Shown: piece by piece, positions 32,667 through 41,642 of the stretch
Layout: the number at the start of each line of letters is the position of its first letter
Numbering within the stretch: position 1 is the first letter of the stretch
Origin: Streptomyces sp. NBC_01235
GTDB lineage: Bacteria; Actinomycetota; Actinomycetes; Streptomycetales; Streptomycetaceae
Length of the DNA: 64,000 bases
Assembly: GCF_035989285.1 (NCBI RefSeq)
Contig: NZ_CP108513.1
Span: 3,844,001 to 3,908,000 of the forward strand
Reading direction: 5' to 3'
Notes under the pieces: model-generated
Seen by the model: only the letters and a program-made list of their open reading frames with translations
Told to the model about the DNA's origin: nothing
Database searches by the model: none
Position numbers and translations under genes: made by a program

Positions 32667-33667
32667 TCCACGCCCCCGGTGACATCCGGGTGGAGGACGT
32701 CCCCGAGCCTAGGATCGTCAAGCCGACGGACGCGATCATCCGTACGGTCGCCACCTGTGTGTGCGGCTCGGACCTGTGGTCCTACCGAGGCGCGGAACCC
32801 GTCACCGAACCCCACCCCATGGGCCACGAGTACGTCGGCATCGTCGAGGAGGTCGGCAGCGAGGTCACCCACGTCACGCCGGGCCAGTTCGTGGTCGGCT
32901 CCTTCGCCACCTCCGACAACACCTGCGCCAACTGCCGTAACGGCTGGCAGTCCAACTGCCTGCACCGCGAGTTCATGAGCACCTGCCAGGCCGACTACGT
33001 CCGCATCCCCAACGCCCACGGCACCCTCGTCGCCACCGACGAGCACCCGGACGCCGAGTTCGTGCCCGGCCTGCTCGCCGTCTCCGACGTGATGGGCACC
33101 GGCTGGTACGCCGCCCTCGCAGCCGAGGTCAAGCCCGGCTCGACGGCCGTGGTCGTCGGCGACGGAGCGGTCGGCCTGTGTGGCGTCATCGCGGCGAAGG
33201 AACTCGGCGCCGAGCAGATCATCGCGATGAGCCGTCATGAGTCCCGGCAGAAGCTCGCCCTCGAATTCGGCGCCACCGGCATCGTCAGCGAACGCGGCGA
33301 CGAAGGCATCGCCCGCGTCAAGGACCTCACCGGCGGCATCGGCGCCGACTCTGTCCTGGAGTGCGTCGGCACCGCCGAGTCCATGCGTCAGGCCCTGCAC
33401 TCCGCCCGTCCCGGCGGCAACGTCGGCTTCGTCGGCGTCCCGCACGAGGTGGCGGTCGACGGCCAGGAACTCTTCTTCTCCCACGTCGGCCTGCGCGGCG
33501 GCCCCGCCCCGGTCCGCCGTTACCTGCCGGACCTCATCGGCCGCGTCCTGTCCGGCCGGATCAACCCAGGCAAAGTCTTCGACCTCACCCTCCCCCTCGA
33601 CCAGGTCGCCGAGGGCTACAAGGCGATGGACGAACGCCGCGCCATCAAGACCCTCCTCACGCCCTGA
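32651..33667 (+). CDS. Zinc-dependent alcohol dehydrogenase, MDR family
   Basis: A 338-residue enzyme. Catalytic zinc ligands: Cys in TCVCGSDLWSYRG and His-Glu in PMGHEYVG. The structural-zinc lobe NTCANCRNGWQSNC has only three of the usual four cysteines (the first is Asp/Asn). Cofactor motif VVVGDGAVGLCGVIAAKELG. It oxidizes or reduces alcohols/aldehydes with NAD(P). Start ATG 32651 follows aggagaaaag. Followed by a DUF2255 gene and CPA1 antiporter, possibly one operon. Confidence 0.92.
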   Translation: MRATVIHAPGDIRVEDVPEPRIVKPTDAIIRTVATCVCGSDLWSYRGAEPVTEPHPMGHEYVGIVEEVGSEVTHVTPGQFVVGSFATSDNTCANCRNGWQSNCLHREFMSTCQADYVRIPNAHGTLVATDEHPDAEFVPGLLAVSDVMGTGWYAALAAEVKPGSTAVVVGDGAVGLCGVIAAKELGAEQIIAMSRHESRQKLALEFGATGIVSERGDEGIARVKDLTGGIGADSVLECVGTAESMRQALHSARPGGNVGFVGVPHEVAVDGQELFFSHVGLRGGPAPVRRYLPDLIGRVLSGRINPGKVFDLTLPLDQVAEGYKAMDERRAIKTLLTP

Positions 33668-33755
33668 CCCGCCGCCTCATGGGCGTGAGCTGCCCCAGCC
33701 TGTGCTCACGCCCACGAGAGCACACCCCACCGAACGGTCGAGAGGAGGCAAGCCC

Positions 33756-34127
33756 ATGACGACCTGGACGAACGACGAGCTGACCCGGATCGGGCACGCC
33801 GAGGAACTTCGGATCGCCCCCTCGCGCAGCGACGGAACGCCGCGCACACCCGTGCCGATCTGGGTCGTCCGCGACGGCGACGACCTCTACGTCCGCTCCT
33901 TCCGCGGCAGCGCCGGCGCCTGGTACCGCGCGGCCAGGGCCCGCCCCGAGGGCCGTATCCGCTCCGGCGGCGTCGACAAGGACGTCACTTTCGTCGAGGT
34001 CACCGACCCCGGCGTGAACGACCGCATCGACACCGCCTACCGCACCAAGTACGGCCGGTACGGAGCGAGTTACGTCAATCCCATGGTGGCCTCGCGGGAC
34101 ACGACCCTGAAGCTCGTACCCCGCTGA
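33756..34127 (+). CDS. DUF2255-family protein
   Basis: A 123-residue protein starting MTTWTNDELTRIGHAEELRI with agaggagg ahead. The motifs IWVVRDGDDLYVRSFRGSAGAWYRAA and DTAYRTKYGRYGASYVNPM are the DUF2255 signature, a split-barrel fold distantly like PPOX/Ddn nitroreductases. Function is not established. It lies between the alcohol dehydrogenase and the antiporter genes. Confidence 0.85.
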   Translation: MTTWTNDELTRIGHAEELRIAPSRSDGTPRTPVPIWVVRDGDDLYVRSFRGSAGAWYRAARARPEGRIRSGGVDKDVTFVEVTDPGVNDRIDTAYRTKYGRYGASYVNPMVASRDTTLKLVPR

Positions 34128-34161
34128 ACGGCAGCTCTTTCACCCCTCCAGGAGAAACACC

Positions 34162-35748
34162 TTGCTCGGTCTCGAACTCGTCGTGGTCCTGGGCGTGGCC
34201 GTGCTGGTGGGCAACGCCGTGGGACAGCGCCTCGGCATCGCCCCGCCGGTCGTCCTGCTCGTGACGGGTGTGCTCCTGGGGTTCGTCCCGGCGGTGCGGG
34301 AGGCACAACTGCCTCCAGAAGTCGTGCTGTTGCTCTTCCTTCCGGTCCTGCTGTACTGGGAGAGCCTGACCACCTCCCTGCGGGAGATCCGCGCCAACCT
34401 CCGCGGCATCCTGCAGCTGAGCACCGTACTCGTCATCCTCACGGCCTGGGCCGTCGCCGCGGCCGGGCACGCCCTCGGGCTGCCGTGGGGGCCGGCGTGG
34501 GTGCTCGGCGCGGCCATGGCGCCCACGGACGCGACTGCGGTCGGTGTCCTGGCCCGCGCCCTGCCGCGCCGCCAGGTCACCGTCCTGCGCGCGGAGAGCC
34601 TGGTCAACGACGGCACGGCCCTGGTCGTCTACGGTCTCGCCGTCGGCATCACGGTCGGCGGGGAACACCTGAGCGTCCCGCACGTCGGCGGACTGTTCCT
34701 GCTCGCCTACGGTGGCGGAGCCGCGGTAGGCGTGGCGGTCGCGTGGGTCAACATGAACCTGCGGCGCCGCCTGACCGATCCCCTGCTGGGCAACCTGGTC
34801 ATGATCCTGGCGCCCTTCACCGCCTACCTGCTCGCCGAACTCATCGAAGCCTCCGGTGTCCTCGCGGTGGTCGTCAGCGGCATGATCATGTCCCAGGTCG
34901 CCCCGCGCATCATCCAGGCCGAACACCGCACGCAGGCACTGGCGTTCTGGCCACTGGCCACCTTCATCATCAATGGGGCGCTGTTCGTGCTGGTGGGGGT
35001 GGAACTGCAGTACGCCGTCCGCGACCTGGGCCGCGCCGACCTCCCAGGCGCGCTGATCGCGGTCGGTGTCATCTGCGTGGTACTCGTCGCCGTTCGCTTC
35101 GCGTTCCTGTACGCCTCCACCTACCTGGTCCGCGCGCTCGACCGCCGCCCCCAGCAACGCGTGCTCCGCGTAGGTCACCGGACCCGGGTGGTCAGCGGGC
35201 TGGCCGGCTTCCGGGGCGCGGTCTCGCTCGCGATGGTGCTCTCCGTGCCGCAGACACTCGACTCGGGCGAGCCGTTCCCCGACCGCAGCTTCATCGTCTT
35301 CGTCACCTCCGGCGTCATCCTCGTGACGCTGGTGGTGCAAGGCCTGCTGCTGCCGGTGGCGGTGCGCTGGGCGAAGCTGCCACCCGACACCACGGTCGAC
35401 GACGAACATGACCTCGCCGAGACCACGGCCATCGAAGAGGCGATCAAGGCGATACCCCGACTCGCCGCCGGTCTGGAGAGTGATCCGAAGATCGTCGAGT
35501 GGCTGCGGCAGGAGTACGAGGCCCACCTGGCGTCCGTCCGGGCCCGGAGCGCGGGCGCCCACGACGACCCCGCGGTGCTCCAGCACCAGGACTACCTCGC
35601 GCTGCGCCTGGCCCTCATCGCCAACAAACGCGCCACCGTCGTACGGCTGCGCGACGAGCGCCGGATCGATGACACCGTACTGCGCCGCCAGCAGGCCGCC
35701 CTCGACAGCGAAGAGATCCGCCTGTCGGGAGGCGCGGCGGTCGAATGA
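34162..35748 (+). CDS. CPA1-family Na+/H+ antiporter
   Basis: A 528-residue membrane transporter with about twelve helices in the first 410 residues. The TTG start at 34162 follows caggaga. The transport core includes LGAAMAPTDATAVGVLARAL and the ND motif in AESLVNDGTALVVYGLAV; the late helix with GFRGAVSLAMVLSVP holds the conserved Arg. The cytoplasmic tail is charged. It exchanges sodium (or potassium) for protons and helps pH or salt homeostasis. Likely co-transcribed with DUF2255 (gap 34 bp). Confidence 0.93.
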   Translation: MLGLELVVVLGVAVLVGNAVGQRLGIAPPVVLLVTGVLLGFVPAVREAQLPPEVVLLLFLPVLLYWESLTTSLREIRANLRGILQLSTVLVILTAWAVAAAGHALGLPWGPAWVLGAAMAPTDATAVGVLARALPRRQVTVLRAESLVNDGTALVVYGLAVGITVGGEHLSVPHVGGLFLLAYGGGAAVGVAVAWVNMNLRRRLTDPLLGNLVMILAPFTAYLLAELIEASGVLAVVVSGMIMSQVAPRIIQAEHRTQALAFWPLATFIINGALFVLVGVELQYAVRDLGRADLPGALIAVGVICVVLVAVRFAFLYASTYLVRALDRRPQQRVLRVGHRTRVVSGLAGFRGAVSLAMVLSVPQTLDSGEPFPDRSFIVFVTSGVILVTLVVQGLLLPVAVRWAKLPPDTTVDDEHDLAETTAIEEAIKAIPRLAAGLESDPKIVEWLRQEYEAHLASVRARSAGAHDDPAVLQHQDYLALRLALIANKRATVVRLRDERRIDDTVLRRQQAALDSEEIRLSGGAAVE

Positions 35749-35772
35749 CTCGTCTCCGAGGAAGGACTTCCC

Positions 35773-36708
35773 ATGAAGGCCATAGGGCTGACCGAATTCG
35801 GCGGACCCGACGTACTGCGGGTCCTGGACCTTCCGGTCCCCGAGGCCGGGCCGGGCGAGATCCGGATCCGGGTGCACGCGGCGACGGTCAACCCCGTCGA
35901 CACGTTGGTGCGCCGGGGAATCGCCTTCGTCTCCGACGCCGAGCCGCCCTACGTGCCAGGGATGGACGCGGCCGGCGTGGTCGAGCAGATCGGCGAGGGA
36001 ACCGAAACCGATCTCGAGGCCGGTGACCATGTCATGGCCGTCGTGGTCGTCTCCGGGACGCGCGGAGCCTACGCCGAGCACCTGGTCGTTCCCGCCGAGT
36101 CGGTGGTCCGCGTACCGGCGGGCGCGACCGATGTCGAGGCCGCCACGCTGCCGATGAACGGGCTGACGGCCCGTATGGCGCTGGACCTGCTCCAACTTCC
36201 CGCAGGCGCCACCGTGGCGGTCACGGGAGCGGCCGGCGCGGTCGGCGGCTGCGCTGTCCAGCTGGCCAAGGCGGACGGGCTCCGGGTGATCGCCGACGCG
36301 GCGCCGAAGGACGAGGCACTGGTGAAGGAGCTCGGGGCTGATGTAGTCCTGCCTCGCGGTACCGAGTTCCCGGAGCTGGTGCGCAGGGAGATACCCGACG
36401 GTGTCGACGGACTCGTCGACACCGCGGGCGTCGCCGGCCTCGCCATCCGCGCGGTCCGCGACGGTGGTCGGGTGGCCTCGTCGGTCGGTGGCGTCGAAGT
36501 GCCCGGTGAGCGCGGCATCGAGATCCGCCACACGTTGGTGCCCCAGTACGCACGCGAACATGCCAAGCTCGACCGCCTCCGTCAACTGGCGGAGGAAGGC
36601 AGCCTTACCTCGCGGGTCGCACGGACCCTGCCGGCCGAACAGGCCTCCGAAGCACACCGACTGCTGGAAGTGGGCGGCCTCCGGGGACGCGTGGTGCTCA
36701 CCTTCTGA
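35773..36708 (+). CDS. MDR-family NADPH:quinone oxidoreductase
   Basis: A 311-residue zinc-free MDR enzyme starting MKAIGLTEFGGPDVLRVLDL with gaggaag ahead. The substrate half has ATVNPVDTLVRRGIAF and PPYVPGMDAAGVVEQIGEG; the cofactor motif is VAVTGAAGAVGGCAVQLAKADG. Fourth intact member of this family in the left half of the window. Starts 24 bp after the antiporter stop, so probably the last gene of the 32.6-36.7 kb operon. It is the last cargo gene before the tRNA flank. Confidence 0.9.
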   Translation: MKAIGLTEFGGPDVLRVLDLPVPEAGPGEIRIRVHAATVNPVDTLVRRGIAFVSDAEPPYVPGMDAAGVVEQIGEGTETDLEAGDHVMAVVVVSGTRGAYAEHLVVPAESVVRVPAGATDVEAATLPMNGLTARMALDLLQLPAGATVAVTGAAGAVGGCAVQLAKADGLRVIADAAPKDEALVKELGADVVLPRGTEFPELVRREIPDGVDGLVDTAGVAGLAIRAVRDGGRVASSVGGVEVPGERGIEIRHTLVPQYAREHAKLDRLRQLAEEGSLTSRVARTLPAEQASEAHRLLEVGGLRGRVVLTF

Positions 36709-37194
36709 GCATCCGGAAGTCCAGGTGATCGCGGGCCGGGTGGGTGGCGGCTTCGGCGTCCCCCGAGACAGCTGCTGCCCAGTCGGCGTCCCCGGCCACA
36801 CCGACGGGTCCACACGAGAGGGTCGCGTAGCCCATCGGGGCCGTTTCCTCTTCGGGCCGTTTCCTCGCTCCCTCGGCCGTTGCCGGGACGCTCTCTCAGC
36901 AGCGACAGGCTCTCCACAGCACAGACGGCAGCCGACGTAGCCCGACCCGCCGCCCCGGTACTCAACTGACCGCCCTGTGGATGGCTGCCCCAGCCGCGCA
37001 ACCATCAAATGGGACAACGAATCGACCCCGAAACGCCGTCGGTCCGCCCGCTGCTGCGCCGTCCCGGCCCCTGTACGGCCCCTGGGTCTTGGCACCAGCC
37101 CTCAGGGCGGCCACCCGAACCGCGAGCGGAAACCTCGAACACCTACTCCGCCGCAGTTCAGAGGGGTTAAGGCTCCCCCGAGCACCTCCGGACC
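36709..37194. repeat. tRNA 3'-flank block, copy C (outer part)
   Basis: From about 36815 it resembles copy A (21598-22018), including gagagggtcg, cccatcggggccg and caccatcaaatgggacaacg-like words. No gene is recognised. It forms the right end of the 9.2-kb unit. Confidence 0.7.
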
Positions 37195-37334
37195 CCAAAC
37201 CCACGAGCAGCGGATTCAGTCCGTTCAGGCAAAGTTGACGCCCCGGCACCCAAAAAAGAACGTTTCCGCAGGTCAGAAGCCTGCGCAGGTGGGGCGGGTG
37301 GGACTCGAACCCACGGCCGACGGATTATGAGTCC
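37195..37334 (-). repeat. att-like direct repeat C, at the intact tRNA gene
   Basis: Identical to 22019-22158 across 140 bp. Here the tRNA homology continues past gagtcc into the full tRNA gene, so this copy includes the functional attachment locus. Confidence 0.88.
37252..37285 (-). terminator. Terminator of the CAU tRNA
   Basis: On the minus strand cgcagg-cttctga-cctgcg (37285-37267) forms a hairpin, followed after gaaacg by a T-rich tract complementary to caaaaaag. The hairpin is repeated in copies A and B. Confidence 0.75.
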
Positions 37335-37363
37335 GCTGCTCTAACCGGCTGAGCTACCGCCCC
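37290..37363 (-). tRNA. tRNA with CAU anticodon (Met elongator or Ile2)
   Basis: 74 nt. Acceptor ggggcgg pairs perfectly with ccgcccc plus discriminator A. D-arm gctcagccggttagagc, anticodon loop ctcataa (CAU), T-arm gtgggttcgagtcccac. CAU can be elongator Met or lysidine-modified Ile2; sequence alone does not decide here. Its 3' 45 nt recur at 22114-22158 and 28041-28085. Confidence 0.92.
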
Positions 37364-37501
37364 ATAGCGGCGTGTCGCGTACATGTGTGCGCGCCGTCTG
37401 CCGCAGCATAGCCGCTCATACGATCTCACGCTTCGGCTGGTCGACCTTGCACGACCATGAGGACCGCGCCCTGGCCTGCGCGGTTCCCGCCGACATGAAA
37501 A

Positions 37502-37520
37502 AGGACCCCCACGGGGTCCT
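37502..37520 (-). terminator. Terminator after the tRNA-Asn pair
   Basis: aggacccc-cac-ggggtcct is a perfect 8-bp stem; on the minus strand it is followed by a T run (complement of gaaaaa at 37497-37502). It ends the tRNA-Asn transcript. Confidence 0.85.
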
Positions 37521-37531
37521 CGTTCACGATG

Positions 37532-37604
37532 CTCCCCCGACTGGACTCGAACCAGTAACCTGCCGGTTAACAGCCGGCTGCTCTGCCAATTGAGCTACGG
37601 AGGA
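37532..37604 (-). tRNA. tRNA-Asn (GUU)
   Basis: 73 nt; acceptor tcctccg/cgggggA-type pairing with one G-U, D-arm gctcaattggcagagc, anticodon loop ctgttaa (GUU), T-arm ctggttcgagtccag. Downstream member of a tandem pair. Confidence 0.95.
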
Positions 37605-37609
37605 CCGAG

Positions 37610-37682
37610 CTCCCCCGACTGGACTCGAACCAGTAACCTGCCGGTTAACAGCCGGCTGCTCTGCCAATTGAGCTACGGAGGA
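37610..37682 (-). tRNA. tRNA-Asn (GUU), second identical copy
   Basis: Same 73-nt sequence as the neighbour, five bases away, so the two are processed from one transcript. The sequence upstream (37683-37839) holds their promoter and no other gene. Confidence 0.95.
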
Positions 37683-37839
37683 ATGCCTCGTTGCATCGAA
37701 CGTACCTGCCTGGGTATTCGCCAGGAAGCGCTCGCTCGCTGCGACACATACATTAGCGCAAGCTGGGGGGTGCTCCGCCAATCGGTTCCCCCGGCGCCGA
37801 TGTCGTGCCAGGGACCTACACGAGGGAAGGGTGGCCGTC

Positions 37840-38145
37840 ATGCGCTACAAGCTCACGTTCGTCGTCGGGCTGGCTCTGGGTTACGTACTGGGCACGCGTG
37901 CCGGGCGCGAGCGCTACGAACAGCTGAAGAAGTCCGCGCGACAGGTCGCCCAGAACCCCGCCGTGCGCAACACCGCCGAGACCGCGGCCCAGCAGGGCCG
38001 CCAGTACGCGGGCAAGGCGTACCACGCGGTCAGCGAGAAGGTCGGCGACCACGTGCCCGAGTCGGTCGCCGGCCGGGTCCGCTCACTGAAGGAGCGCAGC
38101 GCCCACAACGGCGGTGACGACGACTGGGGCACCAGTAACACGTAG
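37840..38145 (+). CDS. Small YtxH-like membrane protein
   Basis: A 101-residue protein starting MRYKLTFVVGLALGYVLGTR: one N-terminal membrane helix with the small-residue GLALGYVLGTRAG motif common to YtxH-like proteins, then a soluble alpha-helical tail rich in Ala, Arg and Gln. ATG 37840 has gggaagg nine bases upstream; an in-frame GTG at 37831 is less likely. Function is unknown; homologues appear widely in Streptomyces beside sugar kinases. Confidence 0.8.
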   Translation: MRYKLTFVVGLALGYVLGTRAGRERYEQLKKSARQVAQNPAVRNTAETAAQQGRQYAGKAYHAVSEKVGDHVPESVAGRVRSLKERSAHNGGDDDWGTSNT

Positions 38146-38319
38146 CAGCCGTCACTGCGGCACCAGGAAGAGTCACCCCCAGGGGGCGCGGGGCTGTGAC
38201 ATATGCGGCCGCGCCGCGCGGGCGCGACCAGCCACAACGCACCCACACCCGTAAACCGCACGCACCTCCACGGCGCCCGACGGCCAAACCCAAGCGGAGC
38301 GTGCGGCAGAATTTTCGCC

Positions 38320-39774
38320 ATGGGGATAGTCGCCGGGTTGGACAGTTCGCCCGATTTCACTCGTATCGTCGTCTGCGACGCGGACACCGGAGCCGTGCTC
38401 CGGCAGGGATATGCGCCGCATCCGATGGAAGGCGCCGAGAGCGGTGGGCGGCCCTCCGATGTCGATCCGCAGGCCTGGCTGCTGTCCCTGGGCGAGGCCG
38501 CGGGCGGTGGGCTGCTCGAAGGTGTGCAGGCCATCGGGGTGTCCTCGCAGCAGAACGCCGTCGTGCCGCTGGACTCACAGGGCAACACCGTGCGCCCGGC
38601 GATGGTCGGCGGCGACAAGCGCGCGCAGGTCGCGGCGGCCGACCTGGTCGACGCGCTCGGCGGGCGCGAGGCGTGGGCGCAGGCGGTGGGATGCGTGCCC
38701 CAGGCGGCCCAGCCGGTGACCAAGCTGCGCTGGCTGGCAAAGAACGAGCCGGACGCCGCCGCGCGGACCGCCGTGCTGCTCCAGGCCCACGACTGGCTGG
38801 TGTGGCAGCTGCTCGGGCGGCCCGTGCGAAGGACCACCGATCGCGGTGGGGCCTCCGGGACCGGCTACTGGTCCGCCGCCACCGGCGGCTACCGTCCCGA
38901 CCTCGTGGAGCTGGCGCTCGGTCACCAGACCATGCTGCCCGAGGTGATCGGGCCGTCCGACGCGGCCGGTACGACGCCGGAGGGGCTGCTGATCTCCGCC
39001 GGGACCGGCGAGACCATGGCCGCGGCCCTGGGTCTCGGGATCGGGCTCGGCGACGCGGTCGTGTCGCTGGGCGCCTCCGGGTCCGTGATGGCCGTGCACC
39101 CCGAGGCGCTCGTCGACCAGAGCGGGATGATCACCTCCCTGGCGGACGCGACCGGCATGCATCTGCCCGTCGTCACCACCCTGAACGCCGTACGGACCCT
39201 GCGGGGCGCCGCCGAGCTGGTCGGGGCGGCCGATCTGGAGGCGCTGTCGGACCTGGCGATGAAGTCGACGCCGGGGTCGCACGGGCTGGTCATGCTGCCC
39301 TACCTGGAGGGTGAGCGGACGCCGAACCTGCCGCACACCGCCGGGACGCTGGCCGGGCTGCGGCGCGAGTCCATGAAGCCCGAGCACTTCGCGCGGGCCG
39401 CCTTCGAGGGCATGCTGTGCGGGCTCGCGGACGCGCTCGACGTGCTGCGCGGCCGGGGCGTGGACGTGCGGCGGATCTTCCTGCTCGGGGCGGCGGCCGA
39501 GCTGCCGGCCGTGCAGTCGGCGGCGCCCGCGCTGTTCGGGGCGCAGGTCGTCGTACCGCAGCCGGCGGACTACGCGGCGATCGGGGCGGCCCGGCAGGCG
39601 GCGTGGGCGCTCGGCGTCTCGCAGGGCACCCTCGACCCGCGGAACCCGCCGGCCTGGCAGGGGGCGGCGGCGCAGGTTCTGGACCCGGGTGAGGAGCTGG
39701 CCGTGGGGCAGGCGGTGCGCCAGCAGTTCGTGTCGGTGCGCGAGCAGACGCATCCCGGGGCGTTTCGCGCGTGA
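38320..39774 (+). CDS. FGGY-family carbohydrate kinase (xylulokinase-like)
   Basis: A 484-residue sugar kinase of the actin/hexokinase fold. The phosphate-1 loop is VAGLDSSPDFTRIVVCDADTG. Then AIGVSSQQNAVVPLD (substrate region), DRGGASGTGYWSAATGGYR, VSLGASGSVMAVHPE (phosphate-2) and an adenosine loop near FLLGAAAELPAVQSAAPALFGAQV. Start at ATG 38320; the frame extends upstream to 38203 without family features. Substrate probably xylulose or a related ketose (inference). Confidence 0.9.
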   Translation: MGIVAGLDSSPDFTRIVVCDADTGAVLRQGYAPHPMEGAESGGRPSDVDPQAWLLSLGEAAGGGLLEGVQAIGVSSQQNAVVPLDSQGNTVRPAMVGGDKRAQVAAADLVDALGGREAWAQAVGCVPQAAQPVTKLRWLAKNEPDAAARTAVLLQAHDWLVWQLLGRPVRRTTDRGGASGTGYWSAATGGYRPDLVELALGHQTMLPEVIGPSDAAGTTPEGLLISAGTGETMAAALGLGIGLGDAVVSLGASGSVMAVHPEALVDQSGMITSLADATGMHLPVVTTLNAVRTLRGAAELVGAADLEALSDLAMKSTPGSHGLVMLPYLEGERTPNLPHTAGTLAGLRRESMKPEHFARAAFEGMLCGLADALDVLRGRGVDVRRIFLLGAAAELPAVQSAAPALFGAQVVVPQPADYAAIGAARQAAWALGVSQGTLDPRNPPAWQGAAAQVLDPGEELAVGQAVRQQFVSVREQTHPGAFRA

Positions 39775-39908
39775 CGCTCTCCACCGAAGGCCGGAAAACC
39801 TCCGCCATCGGCTTAATCGGTTGAGGTAACGCGGGTGGAGTGGTCGACGATAGGGGCCAGGGGCAACCGAATGCCCGTGCCCCTCCCGCCGACTCCGAGA
39901 GACGTAGC

Positions 39909-41642
39909 GTGCTCATACGACTACTGAGGACCTACCTCAGGCCCTACCGAAAACCCATCACCCTGCTGGTGCTGCTGCAGTTCCTGCAGACCTGCGCCAC
40001 CCTCTACCTGCCCACACTCAACGCCCACATCATCGACAAGGGCGTCGTCGAGGGCGACACCGGCTACATCCTGTCCTTCGGCGGCGTGATGATCGGCATC
40101 TCGCTCGCACAGGTCGTGTGCAACATCGGCGCGGTGTACTACGGCGCCAGGACCGCCGCCGCGCTCGGCCGGGACGTGCGGGCGGCCGTCTTCGACCGGG
40201 TGCAGTCCTTCTCCGCCCGCGAGATCGGCCACTTCGGCGCGCCCACGCTGATCACCCGGACGACGAACGACGTCCAGCAGATCCAGATGCTGACCCTGAT
40301 GACGTTCACGCTGTTGGTGTCGGCCCCCATCATGTGCGTGGGCGGCATCGTGCTGGCGCTCGGCCTGGACGTGCCGTTGTCCGGGGTGCTGGTCGCCGTG
40401 GTGCCGACCCTGGGCATCTGCGTGACGCTGATCGTGCGCCGGCTGCGGCCGCTGTTCCGGTCCATGCAGGTGAAGTTGGACACCGTGAACCGGGTGCTGC
40501 GCGAGCAGATCAGCGGCAACCGGGTCATCCGGGCCTTCGTCCGGGACGAGTACGAGCAGCAGCGGTTCCGGAAGGCCAACGCCGACCTCACGGACATCTC
40601 GCTGAAGACCGGCAACCTGCTCGCGCTGATGTTCCCGGTGGTCATGACCACGGTGAACCTGTCGTCGATCGCGGTGGTCTGGTTCGGGGCCCACCGCATC
40701 GACAGCGGCGGCATGCAGATCGGTGATCTGACCGCCTTCCTCGCCTACCTCATGCAGATCGTCATGTCCGTGATGATGGCCACCTTCATGTTCATGATGG
40801 TGCCGCGCGCGGAGGTGTGCGCCGAGCGCATCCAGGAGGTGCTGGACACCTCTTCGTCGGTCGTGCCGCCGATGGCACCTGTCACCGAGCTGCGCCGGCA
40901 CGGGCATCTGGAGATCCGGGGCGCGGGCTTCCGCTATCCCGGCGCCGAGGAGCCCGTCCTCAAGGGCGTCGAGCTGGTGGCGCTGCCCGGTGAGACGACC
41001 GCCGTGATCGGCTCGACCGGCAGCGGCAAGTCCACGCTGCTCGGGCTGGTGCCCCGGCTGTTCGACGCGACCGAGGGCGAGGTGCTCGTCGACGGGGTGG
41101 CCGTCGCCGAGGTCGACCCGGTGCTGCTGGCGAAGACCGTCGGACTCGTGCCGCAGAAGCCGTACCTGTTCGCGGGCACGGTCGCCACCAACCTGCGCTA
41201 CGGCAATCCGGACGCCACGGACGAGGAGTTGTGGCACGCGCTGGAGGTGGCGCAGGCCAAGGACTTCGTGAGCAAGCTGGAGAACGGGCTGGACTCCCCC
41301 ATCGCGCAGGGCGGCACGAACGTCTCCGGTGGTCAGCGGCAGCGGCTCGCGATCGCCCGTACGCTCGTGCAGCGGCCGGAGATCTACCTCTTCGACGACT
41401 CCTTCTCCGCCCTCGACTACGCCACCGACGCGGCACTGCGGGCGGCGCTCGGGCGGGAGACCGCCGAGGCGACCGTCGTGATCGTCGCCCAGCGGGTGGC
41501 GACCATCCGCGACGCCGACCGGATCATCGTCCTCGACGAGGGCCGGGTCGTCGGCACGGGCACGCACCGCGAGCTCATGGCGGACAACGAGACCTATCGG
41601 GAGATCGTGCTCTCCCAGCTCACGGAAGCGGAGGCAGCCTGA
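39909..41642 (+). CDS. ABC exporter half-transporter with degenerate ATP site
   Basis: A 577-residue fused membrane-ATPase protein. GTG 39909 (MLIRLLRTYLRPYRKPITLL) is chosen because the exporter fold starts there. Six membrane helices precede an ATPase domain with Walker A GSTGSGKST, signature NVSGGQRQRL and Walker B IYLFDDSFSALD. The Walker-B Glu is Asp, the mark of the non-catalytic partner in heterodimeric exporters. Its stop overlaps the next gene start (TGATG), so both halves form one complex that exports lipids, peptides or drugs. Confidence 0.92.
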   Translation: MLIRLLRTYLRPYRKPITLLVLLQFLQTCATLYLPTLNAHIIDKGVVEGDTGYILSFGGVMIGISLAQVVCNIGAVYYGARTAAALGRDVRAAVFDRVQSFSAREIGHFGAPTLITRTTNDVQQIQMLTLMTFTLLVSAPIMCVGGIVLALGLDVPLSGVLVAVVPTLGICVTLIVRRLRPLFRSMQVKLDTVNRVLREQISGNRVIRAFVRDEYEQQRFRKANADLTDISLKTGNLLALMFPVVMTTVNLSSIAVVWFGAHRIDSGGMQIGDLTAFLAYLMQIVMSVMMATFMFMMVPRAEVCAERIQEVLDTSSSVVPPMAPVTELRRHGHLEIRGAGFRYPGAEEPVLKGVELVALPGETTAVIGSTGSGKSTLLGLVPRLFDATEGEVLVDGVAVAEVDPVLLAKTVGLVPQKPYLFAGTVATNLRYGNPDATDEELWHALEVAQAKDFVSKLENGLDSPIAQGGTNVSGGQRQRLAIARTLVQRPEIYLFDDSFSALDYATDAALRAALGRETAEATVVIVAQRVATIRDADRIIVLDEGRVVGTGTHRELMADNETYREIVLSQLTEAEAA

